From: Paludibacteraceae bacterium
Lineage (GTDB): Bacteria; Bacteroidota; Bacteroidia; Bacteroidales; Paludibacteraceae
Direction: 5' to 3'
Length of the DNA: 47,579 nucleotides
NCBI GenBank assembly: GCA_017454915.1
Contig: JAFTCC010000033.1
Span: forward strand, 1 to 47,579
How positions within the stretch are numbered: the first letter of the stretch is position 1; each line of letters starts with the position of its first letter. The translations under genes and the position numbers were made by a program. Shown here in pieces: positions 32,868-42,384 of the stretch. The notes below the pieces were generated by a model that was given only the letters and a program-made list of their open reading frames with translations, was not told the DNA's origin and did not search any database.

Positions 32868-34223
32868 TCATTCGGGAGTTTGAGGACTATAACTGTGATT
32901 GCCTAACAATTTGTATATCTGCCCTGCATAATAATATGGCAAGTTATGCAAAATAAATTTATGTCCGGAATTTGTCGCCACGATATCTTCGCTAATGGGA
33001 TTAGCCCAAAAACGCACAGCATCATTCAACTTACTCTCATTCATAAATAGCTGCAGTGACTTTAGGTGGGCGTTGTGACCAGATTTAACTTCTATGGGTA
33101 ACACACCGTTTCTGCATTTGTAGAGGAAATCTACTTCGGCCTGCGAGTTGCGTTCCTCCCGCACCCAAAATCTCCTGCGTTCAAGGAATGATGGGGAAAT
33201 GGTCAACAATTCCTGTCCTACGACATGCTCTGCAATTGCACCTCGCCATGCTTCGCCTACATCACGCTTTCCGAACAACTCTGACTGAACTCCTGCCGCA
33301 AAATTCACCAACCCCGTATCGAGCCACATCAATTTTGGTTTTTTCCTCAAGTCTTCTGAATAAGGTTGTGACAACTCTGTTGTCGGATACACCAATTCAA
33401 GCAACATCGCCTTTTGCAGTGTTCGCATAGCCTCACCAATTTCACGGCTCTTATAGTTGCTGTTGCCAAAATGCTCAAATGTGATTCTTTGCGCTGCACT
33501 TTGCCAACCTTTACTTATTACAAAGCGTAAAATGTTTCGCATCGTTTCGCCTTTCTGATATTTCTCAACGTCATCTATATACCCGGAAAGCAAAGTCTCA
33601 TATATTGCATCAAGCGCGACAACATCCCGATGCTCCGCATAATGAGCCACGACTTCAGGCATTCCCCCTATCAAAGAGTATTGATTAAATAGTGACATTA
33701 TGCGTGGATGCAAAACTTCAGGTACCGACATTTCCTCAACCATATTCTGTAAACCGCGCTCACCTATTGCTCCCAAAAATTCGGTGAAGGAAACAGGGCG
33801 TAAAGCCATATATTCGACACGTCCTACAGGAAACGAAATTTGTCTGTTTAGTAAAGTTTCAAGCAACGAACCTGCGGCTATAACATAAATATGCGGCAGC
33901 TCCTCGTAAAAATATCGTAGCATTTTTATCGCAGTCGGAGAATTCTGAATCTCATCTATGAAAACTAATGTGGTTCCGTTTTTACTGACATGCCTAACTG
34001 CCAACATCAAATTAAATAGTTCTTCGATAGGCATTTCATGCGCAAACAATTGCAAATCATCGTGATTATCAAGATTGAAGGACAGAAAGGAATCAAATTC
34101 TGCAGCAAAAGTTTTTATCAACGAAGTTTTGCCGACTTGCCTTGCCCCCCTTACTATAAGCGGCTTGCGGTCCGGTTTATTACGCCAAGTGCGTAACCAT
34201 TTTATTGCAATCCTTTCAAACAT
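32868..34223 (-). CDS. AAA ATPase with DUF4143 C-terminal domain
   Basis: 451 residues of the AAA_14/DUF4143 family, common in Bacteroidales accessory DNA. Walker A is GARQVGKTSLI (residues 26-36) and Walker B is LVFIDEIQ (about 86-93). The C-terminal domain ends with a nuclease-like signature, SQAEVDFLYK ... VLPIEVKSG, matching the Asp/Glu-x-Lys core of restriction-like nucleases. Members are often near mobile DNA and are suspected in defence or DNA transactions, without a settled role. It is transcribed alone from a consensus promoter embedded in a 33-bp tandem repeat. Confidence 0.88.
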   Translation of the reverse strand: MFERIAIKWLRTWRNKPDRKPLIVRGARQVGKTSLIKTFAAEFDSFLSFNLDNHDDLQLFAHEMPIEELFNLMLAVRHVSKNGTTLVFIDEIQNSPTAIKMLRYFYEELPHIYVIAAGSLLETLLNRQISFPVGRVEYMALRPVSFTEFLGAIGERGLQNMVEEMSVPEVLHPRIMSLFNQYSLIGGMPEVVAHYAEHRDVVALDAIYETLLSGYIDDVEKYQKGETMRNILRFVISKGWQSAAQRITFEHFGNSNYKSREIGEAMRTLQKAMLLELVYPTTELSQPYSEDLRKKPKLMWLDTGLVNFAAGVQSELFGKRDVGEAWRGAIAEHVVGQELLTISPSFLERRRFWVREERNSQAEVDFLYKCRNGVLPIEVKSGHNAHLKSLQLFMNESKLNDAVRFWANPISEDIVATNSGHKFILHNLPYYYAGQIYKLLGNHSYSPQTPE

Positions 34224-34247
34224 AGTATATTATGGTTGTTTTGACCG

Positions 34248-34279
34248 CAAAGTTACAACATTTTCTGCACAAATCCAAA
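34248..34279 (-). promoter_or_regulatory. Consensus promoter of the AAA ATPase gene
   Basis: On the minus strand TTTG (34276-34279), 20-nt spacer and TAACTTTG (34248-34255). The -33 box lies inside the first unit of the 33-bp repeat, so the repeat may bring extra regulator or polymerase sites. Confidence 0.7.
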
Positions 34280-34380
34280 CATAAATCGGCAAAAGTTTGA
34301 CACAAATCCAAATATAAATTGGCAAATTTTTGATACAAATCCAAAGATAAATCAGCAATTTTTTGACACAAATCCAAAGA
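34268..34380. repeat. 33-bp tandem repeat, 3.4 copies, at the ATPase promoter
   Basis: Units start at 34268, 34301 and 34334 with a partial fourth at 34367. Each begins cacaaatccaaa (or tacaaatccaaa), continues with ataaat and ggcaaa/agcaat, and ends tttga. The middle is more variable than the ends. Periodicity is close to three turns of DNA, which would place bound proteins on one face. Confidence 0.9.
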
Positions 34381-34403
34381 TTACGGGGTTATGTTCCGTT
34401 CAT

Positions 34404-34505
34404 GGATAGTGCTGTGCCGCCACTACGTGGCTTGAATTGATTAGGGCGGTCACGTAGTCCGTGGGCTTCACCCACGGCTAACGTTGCGTCACCGCTAACG
34501 CGGTT
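34404..34505. repeat. 102-bp hairpin-rich repeat, copy 2
   Basis: Matches 31661-31762 with one difference. Together the two copies flank RNA copy B, the FISUMP gene and the ATPase gene. Confidence 0.95.
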
Positions 34506-34590
34506 TTCGACGGAAAATAACCGTGGGTAAACAGCCCCGCAGTGGCGACACAGAAAAACGCTAACCTTGTTTCCCCGCTAACGCGGTTGC

Positions 34591-35159
34591 ATAATTTGTG
34601 GACCGCATGAGCATGGTTGGTTAGCCACGTAGTGGCGGCACAAGAATAGCCGTGGGTGCGTGAGCGCAGCGAATAAACCCACGGTTAAACGGAATAGCAA
34701 AATTTAGCCACGGAGTGGCGGCACAAAAAAGGATAACGTGTTTTCCCCGCTAACCTTGTTTCCCCGCTAACGCGGTTGGATAATTTGTGGGTCGCATGAG
34801 CATAGTTGGTTAGCCACGGAGTGGCGGCACAAGAATAGCCGTGGGTGCGTGAGCGCAGCGAATAAATCCACGGTTAAACGGAATACCAAAATTTAGCCAC
34901 GGAGTGGCGGCACAAAAAAAGGCTAACGTGGTTTCCCCGCTAACATTGTTTCCCCGCTAACGCAGTTGGATAATTTGTGGGTCGCATGAGCATAGTTGGT
35001 TAGCCACGTAGTGGCGGCACAAGAATAGCCGTGGGTGCGTGAGCGCAGCGAATAAACCCACGGTTAAACGGAATACCAAAATTTAGCCACGGAGTGGCGG
35101 CACAAAAAAAGGATAACGTGGTTTCCCCGCTAACCTTGTTTCCCCGCTAATGCGGTTAT
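34591..35159. repeat. Three tandem 190-bp units made of hairpin words
   Basis: Units start at 34591, 34780 and 34970. Each contains GCCAC-gta-GTGGC-type palindromes, a long ccgtgggt/acccacgg hairpin, a second ccacggagtggcggcac word, and two CCGCTAA...GCGG words. The stretch 34506-34590 holds a partial, more divergent unit. No open frame of note. The words are those of the 102-bp repeat, reshuffled. Confidence 0.92.
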
Positions 35160-35215
35160 AAATTCAATGCCCTCGCTTAATCGCATTGTTCGGGAGTTTG
35201 GGCAAAAGGCTTCGA

Positions 35216-35247
35216 TTTGTCGGTTCCGCTAAAAAATCGTAACTTTA
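35216..35247 (+). promoter_or_regulatory. Promoter of the receiver/PPDK-like gene
   Basis: TTTG (35216-35219), 20-nt spacer, TAACTTTA (35240-35247), one base from consensus, about 20 bp before the ATG. Confidence 0.6.
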
Positions 35248-35266
35248 CGCACTAAAAAACTCATTA

Positions 35267-38227
35267 ATGATGGAAGGCGATTTGACAAACCTGATGGCTG
35301 TGCGCGTGAAGCGCATTCTCTTGGTGTGCAACAACTACGATAGTTTTGTGCTTGAAGAAGACGGACGCATAGATGTGCAGATAGCGCAGGAATATGCGGA
35401 GTTGAATTTGAGCAACCCGCCATCGGTGGTGCGGACCGAGACGACGGAGGCTGCGCTCCAACTGACGGAGTCGGGCAAGCGTTTCGACCTCGTGATTGTC
35501 ATGTCCAACGCAACGGTAGATGACACTTTCAGGTTTGCCGAACGCATGAAGAGTATTGAGCCTTCAACGCCAATCGTGTTGCTGACATCATTTTCCAAGA
35601 CCATATATGACCGTATCAACAATGCCGGTCAGAAAAGCATAGACCACGTCTTTTGCTGGAACAACTCCACGGACCTCATCATCGCCATAATCAAGTTGAT
35701 AGAGGACCGCGCCAACGCCGACCACGACATTCTTGAAGAGGGTGTGCGCGCTATTCTGCTCGTCGAGGACTCGGTGCGCTACTATTCCACCTACCTGCCT
35801 TTGCTTTTCAAACTTGTGCTCAAGCAAAACAGCATTGCGATACGTGACGCGCTCAACGAGAAGCAGCAACTGCTGCGCAAACGTTCGCGTCCCAAAGTGA
35901 TTATGGCTACGTGCTACGACGAGGCTGTCGAAATGTATCGCCGCTATAGCAAAAACATCATCGGCGTGATTTCCGACATCGGTTTTGTGCTTCACAAGGG
36001 TGATGCTCCGGAGATGGAAAAACTTGACGCTGGCGTTGACCTTTGCCGGCTCATCAGGGAGGACATACCCACCATGCCGGTGCTGATGCAGTCGTCGCAA
36101 GAGTCGATGAGGCAGGTGGCCAAAGACCTCGGCGTGGGGTTCATAGTAAAGACGAGCAAAACGCTCACGCAGCAGCTGACCGACTACATAGGCCGCGAGT
36201 TCGGCTTCGGCGATTTCGTCGCCACGGATATACGCACGGGACATGAGATAGGACGTGCCAACAACCTCGAGGGTTTCGAGCGCATAATTTCGACCATTCC
36301 GCCCGACGTGTTCAGACACCTGTCGGACAACAACTATCTGTCGAAATGGCTGTTTGCCAGAGGCCTGTTTGCCGTGGGGCGCGAGGTCAACAAACTCAAG
36401 ATTAACGACGAAAGCGACATTGAGGCAATACGCAGTGCCAACATCCGCCTAATTCACGACTACCGCGTCAATCAGGCACTGGGTGTTGTCGCCAAATACA
36501 ATGCTGAAACATTCAATGACACGATATGGTTCTCTCGTCTCGGCTCCAGCTCTATGGGCGGTAAGGCGCGCGGTCTGGCGTTCCTCAACCATGTGCTGCA
36601 AAAATACAACCTCTATGACCAGTGGAGTGACGTGCGTGTGCTGATACCGCGCACGCTTGTCGTAACCACAGAGTTCTTCGACCGCTTCATCTATGACAAT
36701 GGGCTTCAGTATGTGATAGAGTCGGACTTGTCTGACGAAGAAATACTGTCAGAGTTTGTTGCGTCAACCCTTCCTCACGACCTCAATGAGGCACTGCGCC
36801 ATTTTGTGCGCGTGTGCGACAAACCCCTTGCCGTGCGCTCGTCAAGCAAACTTGAGGACTCATATTATCAGCCTTTAGCGGGAGTGTATTCCACGTACAT
36901 GATACCCCGCACCGAGAATGAGGACCAGCAGCTCCGTCTGCTCGGCAAGGCTATCAAGAGCGTCTATGCCGCCGTATATTTCGCCAGCGCAAGGGGATAC
37001 ATAACCTCAACAGCCAACGTTATCTCCGAAGAAAAGATGGCAATTGTTATTCAGGAGGTCTGCGGAGCAGAGGAGAACGGATATTATTTCCCCACCATAA
37101 GCGGTGTTGCGCGCAGTGTCAACTTCTACCCCGTGGGGCATGAGCGCGCCGACGAGGGCATCGTGAAGATAGCCTACGGATTGGGCAAAGTCGTTGTTGA
37201 CGGCGAGCAGGTGCTGCGCTTTTCTCCGGCGTATCCCAATCACGTTTTGCAGACCTCTACACCCGAGCTGACAATGCGTGACACACAGAAGTCCATACTG
37301 GCCCTCAGCATGCAGCCCGACCAGTTTAAGACATCGGTCAACGATGCCGTCAACCTCGCCCGACTCAACGTGCCTGACTGCGAACAATTTGAGTCGCTAA
37401 AACTCATAGCCTCTACGTATGACTACGAAAACCAACGGATTGTGGACTCGTGCTATCCGCGTGGTCCGCGCTTCATCACATTTGCGCCGGTGCTTAAGTT
37501 CAACACATTCCCGCTTGCTGACATAGTGCGCCGGCTGCTTGACATCGCCCGCGAGGAAATGAAATGTCCCGTTGAGATAGAGTTTGCTGTTGACATGATG
37601 CGTGAACCCGCAGTGTTCAATGTGTTGCAGATTCGTCCCATTTCAGCCGACAGCATCAATGTCAAAGTTGACTGGGAGAACGTTGACCAAAGCCGTCCGC
37701 TCTTCAGGTCTGACAGTGCGCTCGGAGTAGGAAAGGTAGAGGGGGTGCGTGATATTATATACATCCGCAAGGACAACTTCGACAAAATGCGGACGCATGA
37801 AATGGCGAAGACCTTGCGCGAATGGAACGCCGAAATGAGGCGGCAGAAGAAAAACTATCTGCTGGTGGGTTTCGGCAGGTGGGGCTCGTCAGAACCCACG
37901 CTCGGCGTGCCGGTGCAGTGGAGCGACATCAGCGAGGCTAAGGCTATCGTGGAATGTTGTCTGCCTGATTTCCGTGTGGATCCAAGCCAAGGGTCGCACT
38001 TCTTCCAAAATATGACATCGTTCAACGTCGGTTATGTCAACGTTGACCCGTTTGGCAGGAGCGGCGACTGTTATGACGAAGAGCAACTCAATGCCCTGCC
38101 AGTTGTGGAGGAGACGGATTTGGTGCGCCACGCGGTGGCTCCAGAGGAGTTGCAAATTCTTATTGACGGCAGCAACAGCCACGCTTACGCAGAAGTGCCC
38201 GAATCATCAAAAAAAATGAAAAAATGA
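35267..38227 (+). CDS. Receiver-domain and pyruvate-phosphate-dikinase-like (PEP/pyruvate-binding) protein
   Basis: 986 residues. Residues 14-148 form a receiver-like fold without the acidic site. Residues 162-310 form a second receiver that keeps the key residues: Glu167-Asp168, Asp237 in VISDIG, Ser276/277 in MQSS, and Lys295 in FIVKT. An ATP-grasp domain of PPDK/PEP-synthase type follows (GSSSMGGKARGLAFL near 425; PLAVRSSSKLEDSYYQPLAG near 525; VLQIRPIS near 790). The phosphohistidine swivel and PEP barrel of true dikinases are absent. It may be a regulated ATP-dependent phosphotransferase; substrate unknown. ATG ATG at 35267/35270. A truncated paralogue lies at 27311. Confidence 0.8.
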   Translation: MMEGDLTNLMAVRVKRILLVCNNYDSFVLEEDGRIDVQIAQEYAELNLSNPPSVVRTETTEAALQLTESGKRFDLVIVMSNATVDDTFRFAERMKSIEPSTPIVLLTSFSKTIYDRINNAGQKSIDHVFCWNNSTDLIIAIIKLIEDRANADHDILEEGVRAILLVEDSVRYYSTYLPLLFKLVLKQNSIAIRDALNEKQQLLRKRSRPKVIMATCYDEAVEMYRRYSKNIIGVISDIGFVLHKGDAPEMEKLDAGVDLCRLIREDIPTMPVLMQSSQESMRQVAKDLGVGFIVKTSKTLTQQLTDYIGREFGFGDFVATDIRTGHEIGRANNLEGFERIISTIPPDVFRHLSDNNYLSKWLFARGLFAVGREVNKLKINDESDIEAIRSANIRLIHDYRVNQALGVVAKYNAETFNDTIWFSRLGSSSMGGKARGLAFLNHVLQKYNLYDQWSDVRVLIPRTLVVTTEFFDRFIYDNGLQYVIESDLSDEEILSEFVASTLPHDLNEALRHFVRVCDKPLAVRSSSKLEDSYYQPLAGVYSTYMIPRTENEDQQLRLLGKAIKSVYAAVYFASARGYITSTANVISEEKMAIVIQEVCGAEENGYYFPTISGVARSVNFYPVGHERADEGIVKIAYGLGKVVVDGEQVLRFSPAYPNHVLQTSTPELTMRDTQKSILALSMQPDQFKTSVNDAVNLARLNVPDCEQFESLKLIASTYDYENQRIVDSCYPRGPRFITFAPVLKFNTFPLADIVRRLLDIAREEMKCPVEIEFAVDMMREPAVFNVLQIRPISADSINVKVDWENVDQSRPLFRSDSALGVGKVEGVRDIIYIRKDNFDKMRTHEMAKTLREWNAEMRRQKKNYLLVGFGRWGSSEPTLGVPVQWSDISEAKAIVECCLPDFRVDPSQGSHFFQNMTSFNVGYVNVDPFGRSGDCYDEEQLNALPVVEETDLVRHAVAPEELQILIDGSNSHAYAEVPESSKKMKK

Positions 38228-38237
38228 TGATTTGGCG

Positions 38238-38269
38238 TTTGGGTAATTAAAAGATTATCAGTATCTTTG
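38238..38269 (+). promoter_or_regulatory. Consensus promoter of the pectinesterase gene
   Basis: TTTG (38238-38241), 20-nt spacer, TATCTTTG (38262-38269). Leader of about 50 nt. Confidence 0.7.
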
Positions 38270-38324
38270 CGTAAAGTTTTGATGACAGCACATAATTGTA
38301 TTATAACAACAACAAAATAATATC

Positions 38325-41300
38325 ATGAAAAGAATCAGTACTTTATTGTTTGGCATGTTGGTGTTTTTCACCTATGCCTTTGCGCAGTCCCAACCCCAGG
38401 CGTGGGATCTTGGCGCAGAACAATTGACAGGCTATGAGAACATGCTCAATGCCGACATCATCAACTCAGCCTACAGCAGCGACATAGTGGCCGGAACGAG
38501 CGGAATAACCATTCCCTCCGACGGCTTTAATTTTGCCGCGCAGAACTTCGTGTACAGCCCTAACGGCGCCACCAACCACAGGCTGCGTACCACTAACACC
38601 GCCATCACTCGCTACGACGAGAAAAACCGTAAGGACGCAAGCGGAAACATTTACAGCGGCTACATCTACTCCAACACCAATAACGACAAAAACCCTAACG
38701 TGTATGTACAGCAGACGTTTGAGGTTAATGACCTTGTGGAGTACTATGTGAGCAGTAACGGTGGTGCGGCAGAATATCATTTTGTGGCTCCTGATAAGAG
38801 CGAGCAGCTTGGCAACTACACAGCCGCCGCGCAGTGTGAGAAACTGACATTTGCCGTAGCGGTGACTGGCACTCACAAGTTATATTGCGCTCAAGGCGAG
38901 AAACTATGCGTGGCACGTGTTATCCGCCGTCCGGCAACTTATGTGCATGTTGAGGGAGCAATCACTGCTCCTGACGATTTCTTCGCACTGTCAGACGCCA
39001 AGGTGGTTGTCACCAACAAAAGCAACGGCTGGAGAGCGGAAAGTCCGGTGCAGAATGGCAGATATAGTGTCGAACTGCCTGACGGTTTTGAGTTTGAGCT
39101 TAGCCTGCTTGGTGCCGATGAGTTCGCCATCAGCGAGGGCAAAATGCTTGTGCTTGCAGGCGCCGCAACTCACGACATTACGCTCGAGGGTGTGGACCTG
39201 GAAACACTGACCGGTAAGGTAACAGGTCTGTCGGCAGAAGCGCTGCAGGCTGTGGAATTTGTGTTCTCTGTCCCCGAAGGACACGTGTTTATACCACGGC
39301 TCACACTTGACAGGAGCACAGGCGATTTCTCGCTCGTAAAAGAAAAAGGCGTGGATATCAATTTCACTGCGCTTAATGTTAACGATTATGAAGGTTCGGT
39401 AGTTGTCAACGAGGATGAGACAGTCATTTTCGCTTTCACACTTCTGCCGCGATATAAAGTAACAATCGTTCCTACAGGTGCGTCATTTGCCGACTTGGAG
39501 CAGGCTGTGTTCACGTTCACCAACCTTGTTGAAGAGGGCTATGTGTATGTTTTCACCGGACCTGACAACATCGAATTGCGTGACGGCAGATATAGCGTTA
39601 AGGTTACTAACGCCGGCATATACAGCCAACTGCTCACGTCAGACCTTGTGGTTAACCTTGCGCCTGTCAGCAAGCAGATAGACTTCACTGCCGATATTCA
39701 CGAATGGGTGTTCGCCGATGATGATTTCGTTAACGGCGGATACACCAACAATTCTGCTGAATACACCTATAAGACCCTTGTGTTCAAGGGCGGCAAGAGT
39801 CATAACAACACATATCTATATGCCGGAAATGGTGCGACAATCAATGTCCCGGTAAGCGGACAGAGCAACGTCATTGTAAGTGTTTGCTATGAATATCATT
39901 TGAGCATTGACGGCACAGTGTTGTGCGATGCCAAGACAGGTTCAACAGGTCAGATTGACGAGTTCACCTATAACTATAATGGTGGCGCCGGTGTGGTAAC
40001 CATCAATGCCACCGGCACGTCGTACATCACCGCCATCCGTGTGGAGGACGTGGCAGAATACAAGGCAGAGCTCCACGTGGGCGCAGGTCAGGAGTTTGAA
40101 ACCATCAATGCCGCGCTGGCGTATGCGCGCAAAATGCCTGATGTGCAAAACAAGGGCGTAAAACTGCTTATCGAACCGGGCAACTATGAGGAGATGCTCG
40201 TGATAGACATCGCAAACTTGCAGATGGTTAACGCGTCTGCCACACCGTCAATAGCACTCGCCAACCAAGGTGTGGACATCGACCCCAACGCAGTGCGCAT
40301 AACCAGCTACTATGGCGTGGGATATAACTACGCGTCAATGAATCCCAAATATCTCTGGGACGAGCGCTATCAACAGGTGGGCATCGAAAACAATGCGCCG
40401 ACAGTGGAGAACACCAGCAATGGTGGAACAGCGACGATGTGGAATGCGACAGTAAGGGTGGAGGCAAAGAACTTCCGCGCTGACAACATTATATTTGAAA
40501 ACAGTTTCAACCAGTACATTTCAGAAAAAGAGTCGAAAGACCTCGTGTTTGTTCAAGCTGCCATGCCCGCCCGCCCCACGACGGCAGGCGACGTGAGTGT
40601 TCAAGAGCGTCGATACCGTGAGCGCGCTTGCGCCATCAGTTTCAACAAGAATGCCGACCGCGGTATCCTCAACAACTGCCGTGTGGTAGGCAGGCAAGAC
40701 GCCATATATGGCGCAGAGACCGCACGCGTTGCTGTCAATGGCGGTGTGCTCATGGGGGCTGTGGATTACATCTTCGGAGGCATGACGCTGGCTTGCCACA
40801 AAACCGACTTGTCAATGCTCGTTAGCCTCGACAAAAATGATGCGACATACATCACCGCAGCGCAGCAGAACTCCGGTGTACGCGGATTCCTGTTCATGGA
40901 CTGCCACATCGTTTCGGCGTTGCCTAACGTTGAAATGGCAGAAAGTGAGCCCGCTAAACCCGGATACTTCGGACGTCCGTGGAGCAAAACAGGCGAGGCA
41001 GTATTTGTTAACACACGCATAGATGAAACACACTGCACTGGCTACAGCGGTTCGCTGATAGCTCCTGCCGGATGGAACAGCAGCCTGAGTGGCGAAGGCA
41101 CACGTTGCTACGAGTATAACTCGCAGGACGCGGTTGACAATACCGCGGCACGCGCTGCATGGTCTGTTGTCCTCGATCAGCCTCAACTGCCTGACGGCAC
41201 TCTACTTACACTCTTCAACTTCACTAAAGGCAAAGACAACTGGAATCCGTTTGATGAACTGCCCGACATAACTGCACTCGAAACCATCGGTGATGACGAC

Positions 41301-41507
41301 AGCATGTCATACACGGTTGTTGACGGACGTTTGCGCATGAATGTAACCGGCGAGGCAAGGGTGCGTGTTTATTCAGCAACGGGTTTGCTCGTCGATGACA
41401 GCCGCGTCAGTGGTGAATATGCGAGCCATATTCTGCCCCAAGGCATGTATGTCGTCGTTGCAGACAGCGCCTCTTCACGCAAGGCGGCAAAATTTTTAGT
41501 ACGCTGA
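38325..41507 (+). CDS. Secreted pectinesterase (CE8) with T9SS sorting domain
   Basis: 1060 residues. Signal peptide MKRISTLLFGMLVFFTYAFA. The first about 570 residues are beta-sandwich modules. The CE8 beta-helix spans about 580-930: FETINAALAYARKMP, GRQDAIYG near 789, AVDYIFGG near 812 with a catalytic Asp, and FGRPWSK near 882 with the substrate-binding Arg and Trp. The enzyme de-esterifies methylated galacturonan. The C-terminal about 75 residues (ARVRVYSATGLLVDDSRV, LPQGMYVVVADSA, KAAKFLVR) are a type IX sorting domain, so it is exported to the surface. folP starts 1 bp after its stop. Confidence 0.9.
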   Translation: MKRISTLLFGMLVFFTYAFAQSQPQAWDLGAEQLTGYENMLNADIINSAYSSDIVAGTSGITIPSDGFNFAAQNFVYSPNGATNHRLRTTNTAITRYDEKNRKDASGNIYSGYIYSNTNNDKNPNVYVQQTFEVNDLVEYYVSSNGGAAEYHFVAPDKSEQLGNYTAAAQCEKLTFAVAVTGTHKLYCAQGEKLCVARVIRRPATYVHVEGAITAPDDFFALSDAKVVVTNKSNGWRAESPVQNGRYSVELPDGFEFELSLLGADEFAISEGKMLVLAGAATHDITLEGVDLETLTGKVTGLSAEALQAVEFVFSVPEGHVFIPRLTLDRSTGDFSLVKEKGVDINFTALNVNDYEGSVVVNEDETVIFAFTLLPRYKVTIVPTGASFADLEQAVFTFTNLVEEGYVYVFTGPDNIELRDGRYSVKVTNAGIYSQLLTSDLVVNLAPVSKQIDFTADIHEWVFADDDFVNGGYTNNSAEYTYKTLVFKGGKSHNNTYLYAGNGATINVPVSGQSNVIVSVCYEYHLSIDGTVLCDAKTGSTGQIDEFTYNYNGGAGVVTINATGTSYITAIRVEDVAEYKAELHVGAGQEFETINAALAYARKMPDVQNKGVKLLIEPGNYEEMLVIDIANLQMVNASATPSIALANQGVDIDPNAVRITSYYGVGYNYASMNPKYLWDERYQQVGIENNAPTVENTSNGGTATMWNATVRVEAKNFRADNIIFENSFNQYISEKESKDLVFVQAAMPARPTTAGDVSVQERRYRERACAISFNKNADRGILNNCRVVGRQDAIYGAETARVAVNGGVLMGAVDYIFGGMTLACHKTDLSMLVSLDKNDATYITAAQQNSGVRGFLFMDCHIVSALPNVEMAESEPAKPGYFGRPWSKTGEAVFVNTRIDETHCTGYSGSLIAPAGWNSSLSGEGTRCYEYNSQDAVDNTAARAAWSVVLDQPQLPDGTLLTLFNFTKGKDNWNPFDELPDITALETIGDDDSMSYTVVDGRLRMNVTGEARVRVYSATGLLVDDSRVSGEYASHILPQGMYVVVADSASSRKAAKFLVR

Positions 41508-41508
41508 T

Positions 41509-42360
41509 ATGTCATTTAGCAACTATTCTCTAAACTTCAACGGCAGGCTGCTCAACTTGAGCAGTCCTGCCGTTATGGCTATCGTTAACGCCACGCCCGA
41601 CAGTTTCCACACCTCATGCCCCACGCCTGACGAGGCGGCACTTGCGGCTATGAAGGCTGTTGAGGATGGCGCGGCGATAATAGACGTGGGTGGTTGCTCG
41701 ACGCGCCCTGGCGGAGACCCTGCAACCGAAGAAGAGGAATGGCAGCGCCTCGACGCCTCGCTAACGGCGATACGGAGGGCGGTGCCGGACGCTGCCATTT
41801 CGGTGGACACGTTCCGTGCACAAGTGGCACGCAAGGCTGCCGAAAAATTCGGAGTGGACATCATCAACGACATCAGCGGTGGCTCTGACGAGATGTTCGC
41901 TACTGTTGCCGAACTTGGTGTGGCGTATGTGCTGACGCATAACGCTGGCGGGCAATACTCCGCAAGTCCGTCAGACAATACGCCATGCGACAACGAGGCG
42001 GATTATGTGGCGTCCGTCATGCGCTTTCTTGAGCCGCGTGTGGCTCACCTAATCAATTTTGGAGTTCACGACGTAATTGTGGACCCTGGCTTTGGATTTG
42101 GCAAGACGCTTGAGCAGAATTATGCGCTGCTGCGTAACCTCGAAGTGTTGCACGAACTTGACTGCCCAATACTTGCGGGAATGTCGCACAAATCAATGTT
42201 GAGCACCTTGCTTGGCATTGAAACGGCACAATGCGGAAATGCTACGGCTGTGGCAAACACCATAGCACTGATGAACGGGGCGGATATCCTGCGCGTTCAC
42301 AACACACGCTATGCTGTCGAGGCAGTCAAGGTTTTCACAAAAACATTTAATAGTCAATAG
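41509..42360 (+). CDS. folP: Dihydropteroate synthase
   Basis: 283 residues. DHPS joins p-aminobenzoate to dihydropterin diphosphate in folate synthesis and is the sulfonamide target. Motifs: AIVNATPDSFH (in place of the common GILNVTPDSF), DVGGCSTRPGGDP, ISVDTF, DIINDISGGS and DVIVDPGFGFGKTLEQN. Variation in the first loop is mild. ATG 41509 lies 1 bp after the pectinesterase stop, though the two functions look unrelated; the closeness may be chance or readthrough coupling. Confidence 0.95.
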   Translation: MSFSNYSLNFNGRLLNLSSPAVMAIVNATPDSFHTSCPTPDEAALAAMKAVEDGAAIIDVGGCSTRPGGDPATEEEEWQRLDASLTAIRRAVPDAAISVDTFRAQVARKAAEKFGVDIINDISGGSDEMFATVAELGVAYVLTHNAGGQYSASPSDNTPCDNEADYVASVMRFLEPRVAHLINFGVHDVIVDPGFGFGKTLEQNYALLRNLEVLHELDCPILAGMSHKSMLSTLLGIETAQCGNATAVANTIALMNGADILRVHNTRYAVEAVKVFTKTFNSQ

Positions 42361-42384
42361 TAAAGTCTAATTGTAAATAACATC

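Noticed and set aside
34268..34380. CRISPR array
   Set aside because: The 33-bp units are directly abutting, with drift inside the unit and no unique spacers; no cas genes are present.
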